Shown: positions 49,157 through 59,860 of the stretch, piece after piece
How positions within the stretch are numbered: position 1 is the first letter of the stretch
Layout of the letters: every line of letters begins with the position of its first letter
From: Oscillospiraceae bacterium
Lineage (GTDB): Bacteria; Bacillota; Clostridia; Oscillospirales; Oscillospiraceae
Assembly: GCA_031262405.1 (NCBI GenBank)
Contig: JAISHS010000035.1
Span: 35,094-99,093, forward strand
Direction: 5' to 3'
Length of the DNA: 64,000 nucleotides
Notes under the pieces: model-generated
Databases searched by the model: none
What the model saw: only the letters and a program-made list of their open reading frames with translations
Told to the model about the DNA's origin: nothing
Position numbers and translations under genes: made by a program

Positions 49157-50473
49157 TTATTTTCCGTGCAGCGTATTGATATTACTCGTAATATCCCTAA
49201 TAGTAATTCCCATCTTCGGGTCGTGCTCCAGCTGCTCCTCCACCTTGCGGATAGAGGTCAAAACCGTCGAATGGTTTCTGTCCTCATACTGCTCGCCGAT
49301 GTCCTTGAGGGAAAGATTCGTTAGACTGCGCATGAGATACATCGACACCTGACGCGCGAAAGCCGTGCTCTTAGACCGCCTCTGCCCGCGCAAATCCTCC
49401 GGCACCAGCGAGTAATACCTCGCTGTCTCGTCGATAATTACATCGGGGCTTGGCACATAGGCGCCGATTCTGATAATATCCTTAACCGCGCGCTTGGCGG
49501 CGGCAACATCGACAACGTCGTTCAAAATGGAGTTATAGGCTGTCAGCCGCTTCACAACTCCCTCAATCTGGCGGATGTTGGCCTTAATCTCCTCCGCGAT
49601 ATACTCAATCACCTCGTCCGGCAGAACCATACCGAGCTGAGCCGCCTTGTTTCGGATAATCGCGACGCGCGTCTCGACGTCCGGCGGGGCAATGTCCGCC
49701 AGCAGCCCGCCCTCAAAGCGGGTGCGGAGTCTGTCCTCGAGCTTATTCATCTCCATCGGCGGCCGGTCAGAGGTGATTACTATCTGCTTGTCCGACTCAT
49801 AGAGACTGTTGAAGGTGTGGAAAAATTCCTCCTGCGTCTGGGTCTTTCCGGCGATAAACTGAACGTCGTCCATCAAAAACAGATCCACATTCCTGTGCTT
49901 CCGGCGAAAATCCTCTGCCGAACCGGCCTGAATAGACTGAATCATCTGATTTGTAAAATCGTCGCCCTTTACATAGACAATCTTCGCGGCGGGGTTCTGC
50001 TTGTGAATTTTCTGACCGATAGCCATCAGCAGATGCGTCTTGCCCAGCCCCGAGTTACCGTAGATAAACAGCGGATTATAGACAGTCCCCGGGTTGTCCG
50101 CGACCGCCAGAGCCGCCGCATGAGCGAATTTATTAGAAGGCCCCACGACAAAGCGGTCAAAGGTATAGCCCGCCATCTCCGGAAGAGAGTCATCCGACTC
50201 CGCCGAGACCTCATAGTCGTCCAGCTCGTCCCCGGCTAGAACCAAAATCTCAAAGGGACAGGAAAATAGCTCCGAGAGCGTGCGCTCGATAATAGCCGAA
50301 AAGCGCTGAGTGATGATGTTGCGCTTAAACTCCGTGTTCGTGTGGAGAACCAGCCTGTTATTAGTGAGCTCAACAGGCAGGCAGTCCGAAAACCAGGTGC
50401 TTATAGAGGTACTGGTCAGCTCATTCGAGAGCGAATCCATAATATTTGCCCAAATTTCATTCAGCGAATCCAT
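49157..50473 (-). CDS. dnaA: Chromosomal replication initiator protein DnaA
   Basis: 438 aa; NPLFIYGNSGLGKTHLLMAIG, FLMDDVQFIAGKTQTQEEFFHTFN, EDRNHSTVLTSIRKVEEQL. Confidence 0.97.
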   Translation of the reverse strand: MDSLNEIWANIMDSLSNELTSTSISTWFSDCLPVELTNNRLVLHTNTEFKRNIITQRFSAIIERTLSELFSCPFEILVLAGDELDDYEVSAESDDSLPEMAGYTFDRFVVGPSNKFAHAAALAVADNPGTVYNPLFIYGNSGLGKTHLLMAIGQKIHKQNPAAKIVYVKGDDFTNQMIQSIQAGSAEDFRRKHRNVDLFLMDDVQFIAGKTQTQEEFFHTFNSLYESDKQIVITSDRPPMEMNKLEDRLRTRFEGGLLADIAPPDVETRVAIIRNKAAQLGMVLPDEVIEYIAEEIKANIRQIEGVVKRLTAYNSILNDVVDVAAAKRAVKDIIRIGAYVPSPDVIIDETARYYSLVPEDLRGQRRSKSTAFARQVSMYLMRSLTNLSLKDIGEQYEDRNHSTVLTSIRKVEEQLEHDPKMGITIRDITSNINTLHGK

Positions 50474-50855
50474 GTTTATGTCCCCATTTATAAGAAAGCT
50501 TCAAGCCGCAAAAACCACAATCTAATACCCGTCCAGTATACCAAAAAATCCCCACAATTACAAGTCCTATTTTCAGATATAAATATAATAATGTATAGGA
50601 AACGAAAGGCACAAAACCATAGCGGTTTAAACAAAGAAACGCGATGCAACGACATAATCCGCATGGAAACAGTTGGGGGGACAAAGAGAAATAATTGGTG
50701 TAAGGAAAGCGGCAGGAAAAGCCCCGCGTAGTTAGCTTTAGTATATAATAAATCGAACTCACGAAATGTCGAATGCGTTTGATTTTCAAGGTAAATTGTG
50801 CTATGCTAAATTAGTTCAGCTGATGATGTCCAATACAGCAACCGGGGGTAACAAA

Positions 50856-51929
50856 ATGATTTCAGATTATTTTACTTCAAATGATATAGAACCTCGTTTT
50901 ATTTGTGGTAATTCCCTTGAAGTATTAAAGGAATTTCCCGATAACTGTATTGATATGGCTATGACAAGCCCTCCATATTGGGGTAAGAGAGAATATGTTA
51001 TCGCCGAAAGTATAGGGTTAGAAAAAGATTATAATGAATACATTGAGAAAATGTTAAGCATCTTTGAGCAGGTACAAAGAGTATTAAAAATAAACGGAAG
51101 TTTTTGGTTAAACATCGGTGATTCATACCTTAATAAAAACCTATTAGGCTTACCGTGGAGAGTTGCAATCCGTATGTGCGATGAGCAAGGGTGGATACTG
51201 CGCAATAGTGTTGTCTGGAACAAGGTTAAGGGCGCGCCAGACAACTCTTTGGATAAGCTGCGAAATGTGCATGAAATGCTATTTCATTTTGTTAAGTCAA
51301 AGAAATACTACTACGATGTTTCCGCGGCGAGAAAAGAACCGTTAAAAGCGAAAGTGCAAAATGGTGCGGTTGTATCTGCGACAGGTGTAACTGGCGTTCG
51401 ATATAAACGGCAAATTGAGCTATCGACAGTATTAACAGACGAACAAAAGCAATCTGCTTTTTTTGAACTAACTGCCGTTCTTGATTCGGTTCGTAATGGG
51501 GAAATTGAAGATTTCAGAATGATAATTAAAGGACAACAGCGTACTACACATTCAAATTCAACCAAGGTTTCAGGAAGAGCAAAAGAACTTGAAACAAAGG
51601 GCTTTTACTTTTTGAAATATCACCCGGACGGAGCTAAATTAGGAGATGTATGGGATATTATTCCCGAAGATACACAGGGAAGGAAATTGCATTTTGCGCC
51701 TTACCCTGCTGACCTGTGCAGAACGCCAATACTTACAACGTGTCCTGCAAATGGCGTTGTTTTAGACCCGTTTAGCGGAACAGGGACAACAATGGCGGTT
51801 GCATATGAAAGTGGCAGAAAATCCGTTGGCATTGAAATAGCGCAGGAATATATTGATTACGCGGAAGAAAGGATCGGAATAAATGAGCAAAATCAAGGAT
51901 TTCTTTGGTCTGTATACCAAGCGAAATGA
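50856..51929 (+). CDS. DNA methyltransferase, TSPPYW type (N4-cytosine or N6-adenine); ORF opens at 50766
   Basis: MAMTSPPYWGKREY; VLDPFSGTGTTMAVAYESGRKSVGIEI; gggggt RBS before 50856. Confidence 0.9.
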   Translation: MISDYFTSNDIEPRFICGNSLEVLKEFPDNCIDMAMTSPPYWGKREYVIAESIGLEKDYNEYIEKMLSIFEQVQRVLKINGSFWLNIGDSYLNKNLLGLPWRVAIRMCDEQGWILRNSVVWNKVKGAPDNSLDKLRNVHEMLFHFVKSKKYYYDVSAARKEPLKAKVQNGAVVSATGVTGVRYKRQIELSTVLTDEQKQSAFFELTAVLDSVRNGEIEDFRMIIKGQQRTTHSNSTKVSGRAKELETKGFYFLKYHPDGAKLGDVWDIIPEDTQGRKLHFAPYPADLCRTPILTTCPANGVVLDPFSGTGTTMAVAYESGRKSVGIEIAQEYIDYAEERIGINEQNQGFLWSVYQAK

Positions 51930-52725
51930 TGTTGACTGGCAAAAGGTATTGCGCGAACAGCAATGCCCTTATACAGGGAAGAAATGCGTAAAAGTCCGCA
52001 AGAGCAATCCGAGCGTATCAATTGGTGTATGCACGGTAAATTATAGCAAGTTTAGCGAAGTAATGATTTGTCCTCACCGCTTGTTAGAGCGACGGCAAAT
52101 ATTTACCGATTGTGTGCACTTGCTTACACTACACGAGCCGGGAAATGAACTCCATCTTTTGCCTGAGGTAGCTATACCCGGCGGGAGTGTAGATTATTTT
52201 TTGGTTTCTGTTCATAACGAAAAAGTAGTAGATTTTGTGGGTATTGAATTGCAAACATTAGATACTACAGGCAGTTTGTGGAGCGAACGAGCTGCTTTGC
52301 TTTCTGAAAAAGGACTTCACGTTAAAAAAGAAGAATTGTCTGCAAAAACATTCGGCATGAATTGGAAAATGTCTGCTAAAACGATACTTATTCAAATGCA
52401 CCACAAAATACATACTTTTGAGCATTTAGACAAACACTTGGTTTTAGTAATACAAGAGTGTTTCCGCGACTATATGTCACGAGAATTTAGCTTTTCGCAT
52501 ATGCAAACCGCCCGTCAAGGTGATTCGTTTCACATTCATTCCTATTCTCTTGACGAAGTAAACAATATGGCATTGAAGCTGCATTTAAGCAATCGGATTA
52601 GTACGGACGCAAACGGTATTGCACAATGCCTTGGACTCCAAGCAGAAGCAAAAGTTGACTTAGACAGAATAATCAGCTATATTCAAGCACGAATTTCCGA
52701 AAAAACTCTTTTCACTCCCGTATAA
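51883..52725 (+). CDS. NotI-family type II restriction endonuclease
   Basis: CPYTGKKCVKVRKSNPSVSIGVCTVNY...MICPHRLLERRQIF Cys cluster; GGSVDYFLVSVHNEKVVDFVGIELQTLDTTGSLW PD-(D/E)XK-like core; overlaps the methylase. Confidence 0.82.
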   Translation: MSKIKDFFGLYTKRNDVDWQKVLREQQCPYTGKKCVKVRKSNPSVSIGVCTVNYSKFSEVMICPHRLLERRQIFTDCVHLLTLHEPGNELHLLPEVAIPGGSVDYFLVSVHNEKVVDFVGIELQTLDTTGSLWSERAALLSEKGLHVKKEELSAKTFGMNWKMSAKTILIQMHHKIHTFEHLDKHLVLVIQECFRDYMSREFSFSHMQTARQGDSFHIHSYSLDEVNNMALKLHLSNRISTDANGIAQCLGLQAEAKVDLDRIISYIQARISEKTLFTPV

Positions 52726-52829
52726 ATCCTCTTGCTTTCGACATCGCTTTCCTGTATCATATAATCTAGCTCCCCGGGGTGACCCGTTTGGGGGACAATT
52801 GCGCGTTCCCGCGTTTTCTGAGGTAATCA

Positions 52830-55800
52830 ATGCAAACTCTCACCGAGGCGATATTTCTCGACAAAAACCTAGCCGCGCTCCCGACCTATGTCGAAGGGGG
52901 CGCGCTTCCCGCGCTCATCGTCGGGCCGGGCGAGCCTGCGCGAGCGACTCTCTGCGCCGCCCTGCGTGAGCGCACAAAAAGACCCGTCTTCATAATCTGC
53001 GCGGACGAGGCCGCCGCAGGGAGAATCTCCGGCGATTTAGAGCGGGTGCTGGGAGAGACGCCGCTAAAGCTGCTCGAGCGCGACTTTAATTTTTACGGCG
53101 CCGAGGGAGTCTCCCGCGACGCCGAGAGAGCTCGGTTAGCTACGCTCTCGAGCCTCGCGGAGGAAACCGCCGGAGTCGTCGTCAGTACGGTTTCGGCACT
53201 GCTCCAACGCACCGCGCCGAAGGAAAGGCTGCTCAAGGCCGTCCTGCGCCTTCAAGAGGGAGGAGAAATTTCCCCCGAAGCCGCCGAGGCGGCTCTTTTG
53301 CGCTGCGGCTATTCCCGCAGCTTTCAGGTAGAGGCTCCGGGGCAGTTCTCGCGCCGAGGCGGAATCTTGGACTTTTACTCCCCGGCCTACGAAAAGCCCG
53401 TCCGCTGTGAATTCTGGGGCGACGAAATCGACTCTCTGGGCTTCTTCGAGCCGGACGCCCAACGCCGCACGGAGCGCATAACCCACTGCGAGGTACTGCC
53501 CGCCTGCGAAATTCTCCCCGCCCTCGGCGACGACGAAATCTTGGGGGAAAAGCTCTGGGCGCTCATAAAAACGACCGAGAAGCAGGGCAAAACGAAGCTC
53601 GCGCAAACCCTGCGCGAGGACGCCGAAAAGCTCTCGGAGGGTTTAGATATCGCGGCTGCAGACCGCTACGCCGACCAGATTTACCCCGAATTTGCAACCG
53701 CAATCGACTATATCCACGAGGACGCCATAGTTTTTCTCGACTCCCCCGGAAAAATCAGCGAGAGCGCGGCGGTTTTTGCCCGACAGCAAGCCGAGGCCGT
53801 AACCCTTCTCATCGAGAGCGGACTGCTCGTCGGCAAGTCCGCGCGCTTTACCCTGCCTTGGGAGAGCGCTGTGCTTCAGCTGGAGCGCTTCGCCGTTATA
53901 ATGGGAGACTCCTTCATAACCGGGCGCCAGAGCCTCGAGCCGCGCAGTATAATAAACGCGCTCGTAAAGCAGCTGCCGGGCTACGGCGGCTCCCTTGAGA
54001 CCGCGCTCGACGACGTTCGCCATTACGCCGCCGCGAGCTTTAGAACCGTCGTTCTCGCGTCAGACGCCCGCCGTGCCGCGCTTCTCGCGGAGAAGATAAA
54101 AGAAGCGGGGCTCCCAGTCGCCCTCGATCTGGAGCTTAGTTCTCTGCCCGAGCCGGGATGTGCCCGCGTCGCCCTGGGCTCGCTCTCCGCCGGTTTCGAG
54201 CTGCCGGACGCGCGCTTTTCCGTCCTGACCGACAATCAACTGCTCGGCGGTGGCCTGAGACGGCACAAAAAGCCCAAAAAATCCGCTAAGGGCGCGGGAA
54301 TCGCAAGCTACATGGACCTCACCGTCGGCGACCTCGTGGTGCACGAGCACCATGGTCTCGGCCGCTTCGCGGGAATCTTCAAAATGCCGGTGGACGGCGT
54401 GGAGAAGGACTATATAAAAATCAGCTACGCGGGGTCTGACAGTCTCTATGTCCCCGCGACAGCCCTAGACCTCGTCTCGAAATACATAGGCGGCGGGGGA
54501 GAGGACCGCATAGTCCGCCTGAATAAGCTCGGCGGAACGGACTGGGCGCGGGCAAAGAGCCGCGCGAAGGCCGCCGCGAAGGAGCTTGCCCAGGGTCTCG
54601 TAAAGCTCTATGCCGAGCGCAGCCGCCTCGAGGGTCACGCCTTCGCGCCGGACAGCACCTGGCAGACAGAGTTTGAAGAGCACTTCGGCTGGCAGGAGAC
54701 CGAGGATCAGCTTAGATGCTCGGAGGAGATAAAGCGCGACATGGAAAAATCCGTCCCGATGGACAGACTTCTCTGCGGCGACGTCGGCTACGGCAAGACA
54801 GAGGTTGCCCTGCGCGCCGTCATGAAGTGCCTGCTGGACGGCAAACAGGCGGCGATTTTGGTGCCGACAACGGTGCTGGCACAGCAGCACTTTCAAACCG
54901 CCATGCAGCGTTTTCACGGTTTCCCCGTGGAGATAGAGCTGCTAAACCGCTATCGCACCCCCGCCCAAGTCAGGCAGACCCTCACAAATCTCAAGCTCGG
55001 CAAAACCGACCTCGTAATCGGCACTCACAGGCTGTTGCAAAAGGACGTCGTCTTCAAATCGTTGGGACTTCTTGTCGTTGACGAGGAACAGCGCTTCGGC
55101 GTCGGACACAAGGAGCGGCTAAAGGAGATGAGCCGTCAGGTCGACTGCCTCACCCTCACCGCGACGCCCATACCCCGAACGCTCAACATGGCGCTCTCGG
55201 GTCTGCGCGATATGTCCACAATCGAAGAGCCCCCGCGCGACCGCCAGCCGGTGCAGACCTATGTTATGGAGCACGACTGGGGCGTCGTCTGCGATGCGCT
55301 CCGCCGCGAGATAGCAAGGGGCGGTCAGGCATATTACATCCACAACCGCATAGAGACCATAGACCGCGCCGCCGCAAGACTGCGCGAGAGACTCCCGGAT
55401 GCGCGCTTTGCCACCGCCCACGGGAAAATGGATGAGCAGCAGCTCTCCGGCGTCATGGAGAGCTTTGTCGGCGGCGAAATCCAAATCCTCGTCTGCACGA
55501 CGATAATCGAAACCGGCATGGACATACCCAACGTAAACACCCTCATAATAGAGGACGCCGACAAGCTGGGGCTGGCACAGCTGCACCAGCTTCGCGGCCG
55601 CGTCGGACGCTCGACCCGCCGCGCCTCGGCATATCTGACCTTCCGCAAGGACAAGGTCCTAACCGAAATCGCCGAAAAGCGCCTCGGCGCCATCCGCGAA
55701 TTTGCAGAGTTCAACTCCGGCTTCAAAATCGCAATGCGCGACCTCGAGATTCGCGGCGCGGGCAATCTTCTCGGCGCGGAGCAGAGCGGCCACCTCACGG

Positions 55801-56360
55801 ACGTGGGCTACGATATGTATCTGCGCCTGCTGGAAGAGGCCGTGCTCGAGGAGCGCGGCCTGCCCCCGCGCGTGCGCTCAGAGTGCAGCGCGGATATTTC
55901 CGTCTCGGCAAATCTCCCCGACAGCTACGTAGAAAGCCAGGAGCAGCGCATGGATCTCTACCGGCGAATCGCCCTCATCCGCACGGAGGAGGAGGCCGAC
56001 GACATGACCGACGAGCTCATCGACCGCTTTGGCGAGCCGCCGTCGCCCGTAATCGCGCTCATAAATGTCGCCCTCCTGCGCGGCGAGGCGGCGAAGGCCG
56101 GAATAATCGAAATCTCCCAGAAGGAGGGGCGGCTTCGCTTTACCCTTGCGCAGTTTGACCTGGAGACCGTCTCCGCTCTGGAGCAAAGAGCAGACTATAA
56201 AGGCCGCCTTAAGGTCGAGCCGGCCGCAAAGCCCACCCTGAGCCTAAAGCTGCGCTCAAACAAGCAGATAATAGAGCAAGCGCGGCGCTTCATCAAAGCT
56301 TACGCCGAAGCGCGGATAACAGATAATAGCTCTCTTCCACCTTCGTCATTGCGGGCTTGA
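52830..56360 (+). CDS. mfd: Transcription-repair coupling factor
   Basis: 1176 aa; DYIKISYAGSDSLYVPATALDLVSKYIG, RLLCGDVGYGKTEVALRA, VDEEQRFGVGHKERLK. Confidence 0.96.
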   Translation: MQTLTEAIFLDKNLAALPTYVEGGALPALIVGPGEPARATLCAALRERTKRPVFIICADEAAAGRISGDLERVLGETPLKLLERDFNFYGAEGVSRDAERARLATLSSLAEETAGVVVSTVSALLQRTAPKERLLKAVLRLQEGGEISPEAAEAALLRCGYSRSFQVEAPGQFSRRGGILDFYSPAYEKPVRCEFWGDEIDSLGFFEPDAQRRTERITHCEVLPACEILPALGDDEILGEKLWALIKTTEKQGKTKLAQTLREDAEKLSEGLDIAAADRYADQIYPEFATAIDYIHEDAIVFLDSPGKISESAAVFARQQAEAVTLLIESGLLVGKSARFTLPWESAVLQLERFAVIMGDSFITGRQSLEPRSIINALVKQLPGYGGSLETALDDVRHYAAASFRTVVLASDARRAALLAEKIKEAGLPVALDLELSSLPEPGCARVALGSLSAGFELPDARFSVLTDNQLLGGGLRRHKKPKKSAKGAGIASYMDLTVGDLVVHEHHGLGRFAGIFKMPVDGVEKDYIKISYAGSDSLYVPATALDLVSKYIGGGGEDRIVRLNKLGGTDWARAKSRAKAAAKELAQGLVKLYAERSRLEGHAFAPDSTWQTEFEEHFGWQETEDQLRCSEEIKRDMEKSVPMDRLLCGDVGYGKTEVALRAVMKCLLDGKQAAILVPTTVLAQQHFQTAMQRFHGFPVEIELLNRYRTPAQVRQTLTNLKLGKTDLVIGTHRLLQKDVVFKSLGLLVVDEEQRFGVGHKERLKEMSRQVDCLTLTATPIPRTLNMALSGLRDMSTIEEPPRDRQPVQTYVMEHDWGVVCDALRREIARGGQAYYIHNRIETIDRAAARLRERLPDARFATAHGKMDEQQLSGVMESFVGGEIQILVCTTIIETGMDIPNVNTLIIEDADKLGLAQLHQLRGRVGRSTRRASAYLTFRKDKVLTEIAEKRLGAIREFAEFNSGFKIAMRDLEIRGAGNLLGAEQSGHLTDVGYDMYLRLLEEAVLEERGLPPRVRSECSADISVSANLPDSYVESQEQRMDLYRRIALIRTEEEADDMTDELIDRFGEPPSPVIALINVALLRGEAAKAGIIEISQKEGRLRFTLAQFDLETVSALEQRADYKGRLKVEPAAKPTLSLKLRSNKQIIEQARRFIKAYAEARITDNSSLPPSSLRA

Positions 56361-56474
56361 CCCGCAATCCCCCCGTATAGAGGACAGAGGCGGAAGCCGT
56401 AGGGGATTCCGTGTCAAGCACGGAATGACGGAAAAACCGCACGGAATGACGGGGTGAGGGGCAGATAATAGATA
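56318..56474. repeat. REP-like composite element copy 3, flanked by cagataatag motifs
   Basis: acagataatag...cgtcattgcgggcttgacccgcaatcccccc...ggggattccgtgtcaagcacggaatgacgg...cagataatagat. Confidence 0.85.
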
Positions 56475-56559
56475 TTGTTTACAAAATAGCACTTGCGAAG
56501 AACGCCAACAGGTGATACACTTTTCCGGCGACAGAAAGCCCACTAAAGGAGATAATATA

Positions 56560-57738
56560 ATGAAAAAGAAAATATTGCCGCTTGTTCTGGCCGCGCTGCT
56601 GTGCGTCGCAGCCTTCACCGGCTGTCAGAGCAGCGAGCTGAAGGCATATTCGGACGAAGCCGCGGAGTCTACGGACCCCGCAGCCGAAGCCAGCACCGAA
56701 CCCGTGATGGTCACGGATTACACCCCCGTGTATGAGAGCTATCCCCCGGACACGGTCATGGTCACCGTAAACGGGCTGGATATCACTTGGGGGGACCTGT
56801 TCTCATGGTACTACCGCGATGTTACCAGCGTAGAGTCCTACTACGGCCCGATTACGGACTGGGACGCCGCGTCAGCCTTTGACGAAACCCAAACCTACCG
56901 CGAGTATATTACCGCAAGCGCCCTCGAAATGGAAAAGCTCTATCGCGTCGTGGAGAGCCACGCTGCGCAGGAGGGCGTGGAATTGACCGAGGAAGACCTT
57001 GCGGATATCGAGGAGGCCTGGGAGAACAATGTCGCCAGCTCCGGCGGCACTGAGGAGGACTACATCAAATCCCTCGAGAGCACATTTCTCTCCCGTGAAA
57101 GATTTGATTATCTGACTCGGACAAGCGCGCTGGCACGCGCCCTTCAATATGACAAATACGGCGAGAATGGCGAAAAGCTCTCCGATGAGGACGTCTTAGC
57201 GAAGGCCAATGAGATGGAATATATGCGCGCCAAGCACATCCTGTTCAAAACCACAGACGACGAAGGCGCCCCCCTGTCGGACGAGGAAATCGCCGAAAAG
57301 CGCGCGCAAGCCGAAACCCTCCTCGAGGAGCTTTCCGCCATAACAGACTACGACGAGCTTGGCAAAAGGTTTGACGAGCTGATTGTGCAATACGGCGAGG
57401 ACCCGGGAATGATCAGCTATCTGGACGGCTACACCTTCCTGCCCGGCGAGATGGTAGAGTCCTTTGAAACCGCGACGAAGGAGCTGGAGCCGGGAGAAAT
57501 CTCCGGCATAGTCGAGAGCGACTACGGCCTCCACATTATCCTCCGCCTGAAGCTCGGAGCCAACCTCGCCGTAGAGGCCACCGGCGAAACCTTGGCATAT
57601 TTTATAGCTCAGGAGCTTTTCAACACCGAAATGGAAAACTGGGAAGAGGCCGCCGAGGTGGTCTTCTCGGAGGAGTACGAGTCAATGGACCTCGCCGCCC
57701 TGTTTGCCAAAGCAGTTACCAAAGAAGCAGAGGGATAA
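56560..57738 (+). CDS. Peptidylprolyl isomerase lipoprotein (parvulin/PrsA-like); ORF opens at 56512
   Basis: Lipobox AAFTGCQ; YMRAKHILFKTTDDEGAPLSDEEIAEKRAQAETLLEEL...YGLHIILRLKL. Confidence 0.87.
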   Translation: MKKKILPLVLAALLCVAAFTGCQSSELKAYSDEAAESTDPAAEASTEPVMVTDYTPVYESYPPDTVMVTVNGLDITWGDLFSWYYRDVTSVESYYGPITDWDAASAFDETQTYREYITASALEMEKLYRVVESHAAQEGVELTEEDLADIEEAWENNVASSGGTEEDYIKSLESTFLSRERFDYLTRTSALARALQYDKYGENGEKLSDEDVLAKANEMEYMRAKHILFKTTDDEGAPLSDEEIAEKRAQAETLLEELSAITDYDELGKRFDELIVQYGEDPGMISYLDGYTFLPGEMVESFETATKELEPGEISGIVESDYGLHIILRLKLGANLAVEATGETLAYFIAQELFNTEMENWEEAAEVVFSEEYESMDLAALFAKAVTKEAEG

Positions 57739-57915
57739 TTGATAATTGAGAATTGAGAATTGACAATTATTGAGCCGCAAAGCGGCACATAATAATCGCG
57801 CACGGCGCGGGACGATGAAAGGGCTACCTTAAATGAAAGGCAGCCCTTTTAAATCTTGTCGCGCTTCGCGCGACACCATTAATTGTCAACTGTCAATTGT
57901 CAATTATCAATTGCG
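57735..57915. repeat. MITE-like element bounded by inverted AATTGNN heptamer arrays, with internal terminator hairpin
   Basis: taattga taattga gaattga gaattga caattat ... aagggctaccttaaatgaaaggcagccctt ... taattgt caactgt caattgt caattat caattgc. Confidence 0.75.
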
Positions 57916-58343
57916 GCGGCGTCGCGCGCCGCCACCGCCAGCGCGTCGCAGCGATTATTCATCTCACTATCCCCGTGCCCCTTCACCCAAAAAATCTTCA
58001 CCTTATGCGCGGAGAGCAGAGCGTCCAGCTCCTGCCAGAGATCGGGGTTTTTAAGCTCGCCGTCCTTGCGCCGCCAGCCCCGCGCCTTCCAGTTCGGAAG
58101 CCAGCGCATATTGACGGCGTTGGCGATATACTGCGAGTCCGTATACAGCGCCACCTCGCACTGCTCCTTCAATGCGCGAAGCGCGGATATAACCGCCAGC
58201 AGCTCCATGCGATTATTCGTGGTCTGTTTCTCCCCGCCGGACAGCTCCCGCTCAAACTCGCCATAGAGAAGTATCGCCCCCCAGCCGCCCGGCCCCGGAT
58301 TGCCGGAACAGGCGCCGTCCGTATATATTACAACCCTTTTCAT
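57900..58343 (-). CDS. rnhA: Ribonuclease HI
   Basis: [63 protein letters not shown]. Confidence 0.95.
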   Translation of the reverse strand: MKRVVIYTDGACSGNPGPGGWGAILLYGEFERELSGGEKQTTNNRMELLAVISALRALKEQCEVALYTDSQYIANAVNMRWLPNWKARGWRRKDGELKNPDLWQELDALLSAHKVKIFWVKGHGDSEMNNRCDALAVAARDAAAIDN

Positions 58344-59738
58344 CTAAAACTCCGAGGAGCCGACCGTGCGCGGATGCGGCAGAACGTCTCTTATATTCGA
58401 GACCCCCGTGAGATACATAATGAGCCGCTCAAAGCCCAGCCCGTAACCTGCGTGGCGGCAGGAGCCGTAACGGCGCAGATCAAGATACCACCAATAGTCG
58501 TCCGGGCAAAGCCCAAGCTCCTCCATACGCGCAAGAAGTACGTCCAGCCGCTCCTCACGCTGAGAGCCGCCGATAATCTCGCCCACCGCCGGCACCAGAC
58601 AGTCCGCCGCCGCAACGGTTTTTCCGTCCTCATCCACGCGCATATAAAAGGCCTTTATCTCCTTGGGATAATTTGTCACAAAAAGGGGCTTCTTAAATAT
58701 CTTCTCCGTCAAATATCTCTCGTGCTCCGTCTGCAAGTCGCAGCCCCAATACACCGGATACTCAAACTCCGACAGGTGCTGCTCCAGCAAGGAGACCGCC
58801 TCCGTATAGGTGACGCGCCCAAACTCGCTGCCCGCGACAAAGCGCAGCCGCTCAAGAAGCTCCTTGTCCACGAAGCTGTTAAAAAACTCCATCTCCTGCG
58901 GGCAACGCTCGAGCACCGCGTTGATGACATACTTAATCAGAGCCTCGGCGTTGTCCATATAGTCGGAGAGGTCGGCAAAGGCCATCTCCGGCTCAATCAT
59001 CCAAAACTCGGCGGCGTGCCGCGCCGTGTTGGAGTTTTCCGCGCGGAAGGTGGGACCAAAGGTATAGACGTCGCTGAAGGCCATGACGAAGTTCTCGACA
59101 TTCAGCTGACCCGAAACCGTCAGGTTCGTCTCCTTGCCGAAAAAGTCCTGACTGTCGTCGACGCTTCCGTCTTCTTTTCTCGGCGGCTTGTCGACGCTCA
59201 GCGTCGTCACGCGGAACATCTCGCCCGCGCCCTCGCAGTCGCTGCCCGTTATAATCGGCGTGTGGACATATACAAAGCCGTTTTGCTGGAAAAACTCATG
59301 AATCGCCCCGGCGGCTACGCTGCGCACCCTAAACACCGCCGAAAAGAGATTCGTGCGCGGCCGCAGATGCGCGATAGTGCGCAGATATTCAAGGCTGTGC
59401 CGCTTCTTCTGCAGAGGATAGTCCGGCGTCGAGACCCCCTCGACGAATATCTCCGTCGCGTGCAACTCAAAAGGCTGCTTGGCGTCGGGCGTGAGAGTAA
59501 GAGTGCCCTTGACAATCAGAGCCGCGCCGACATTCTGCCTTGTAATCTCATCATAATTAGAAAGGCTGCCCTTCTCCAAAACAACCTGCAGGCTCTTGTG
59601 GCAGCTCCCGTCGCTCAGCTCAATAAAAGCAAAATTCTTCATGTCGCGCAGCGTCCGCACCCAGCCGCAGACGGTAAGCTCCCTATCTGTAAAGCCCTCC
59701 GCCCCCGCATAAATGGCGGTAATTTTCGTTCTTTTCAT
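58344..59738 (-). CDS. asnS: Asparaginyl-tRNA synthetase; ORF opens at 59768
   Basis: [75 protein letters not shown]. Confidence 0.94.
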   Translation of the reverse strand: MKRTKITAIYAGAEGFTDRELTVCGWVRTLRDMKNFAFIELSDGSCHKSLQVVLEKGSLSNYDEITRQNVGAALIVKGTLTLTPDAKQPFELHATEIFVEGVSTPDYPLQKKRHSLEYLRTIAHLRPRTNLFSAVFRVRSVAAGAIHEFFQQNGFVYVHTPIITGSDCEGAGEMFRVTTLSVDKPPRKEDGSVDDSQDFFGKETNLTVSGQLNVENFVMAFSDVYTFGPTFRAENSNTARHAAEFWMIEPEMAFADLSDYMDNAEALIKYVINAVLERCPQEMEFFNSFVDKELLERLRFVAGSEFGRVTYTEAVSLLEQHLSEFEYPVYWGCDLQTEHERYLTEKIFKKPLFVTNYPKEIKAFYMRVDEDGKTVAAADCLVPAVGEIIGGSQREERLDVLLARMEELGLCPDDYWWYLDLRRYGSCRHAGYGLGFERLIMYLTGVSNIRDVLPHPRTVGSSEF

Positions 59739-59860
59739 AGTTATTTCTCCATTCGCTTGAAAATCCAATCACAATCAAGTATTATACAGGTATTGGAATA
59801 TTTTTTCAATAGTTTGCCCATAGATATTTCAACTATCCGGCTACTATTCTACGATATGAG

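Noticed and set aside
50474-50825. DnaA-box cluster upstream of dnaA
   Set aside because: Only weak matches such as atccccaca; no good TTATCCACA boxes seen.
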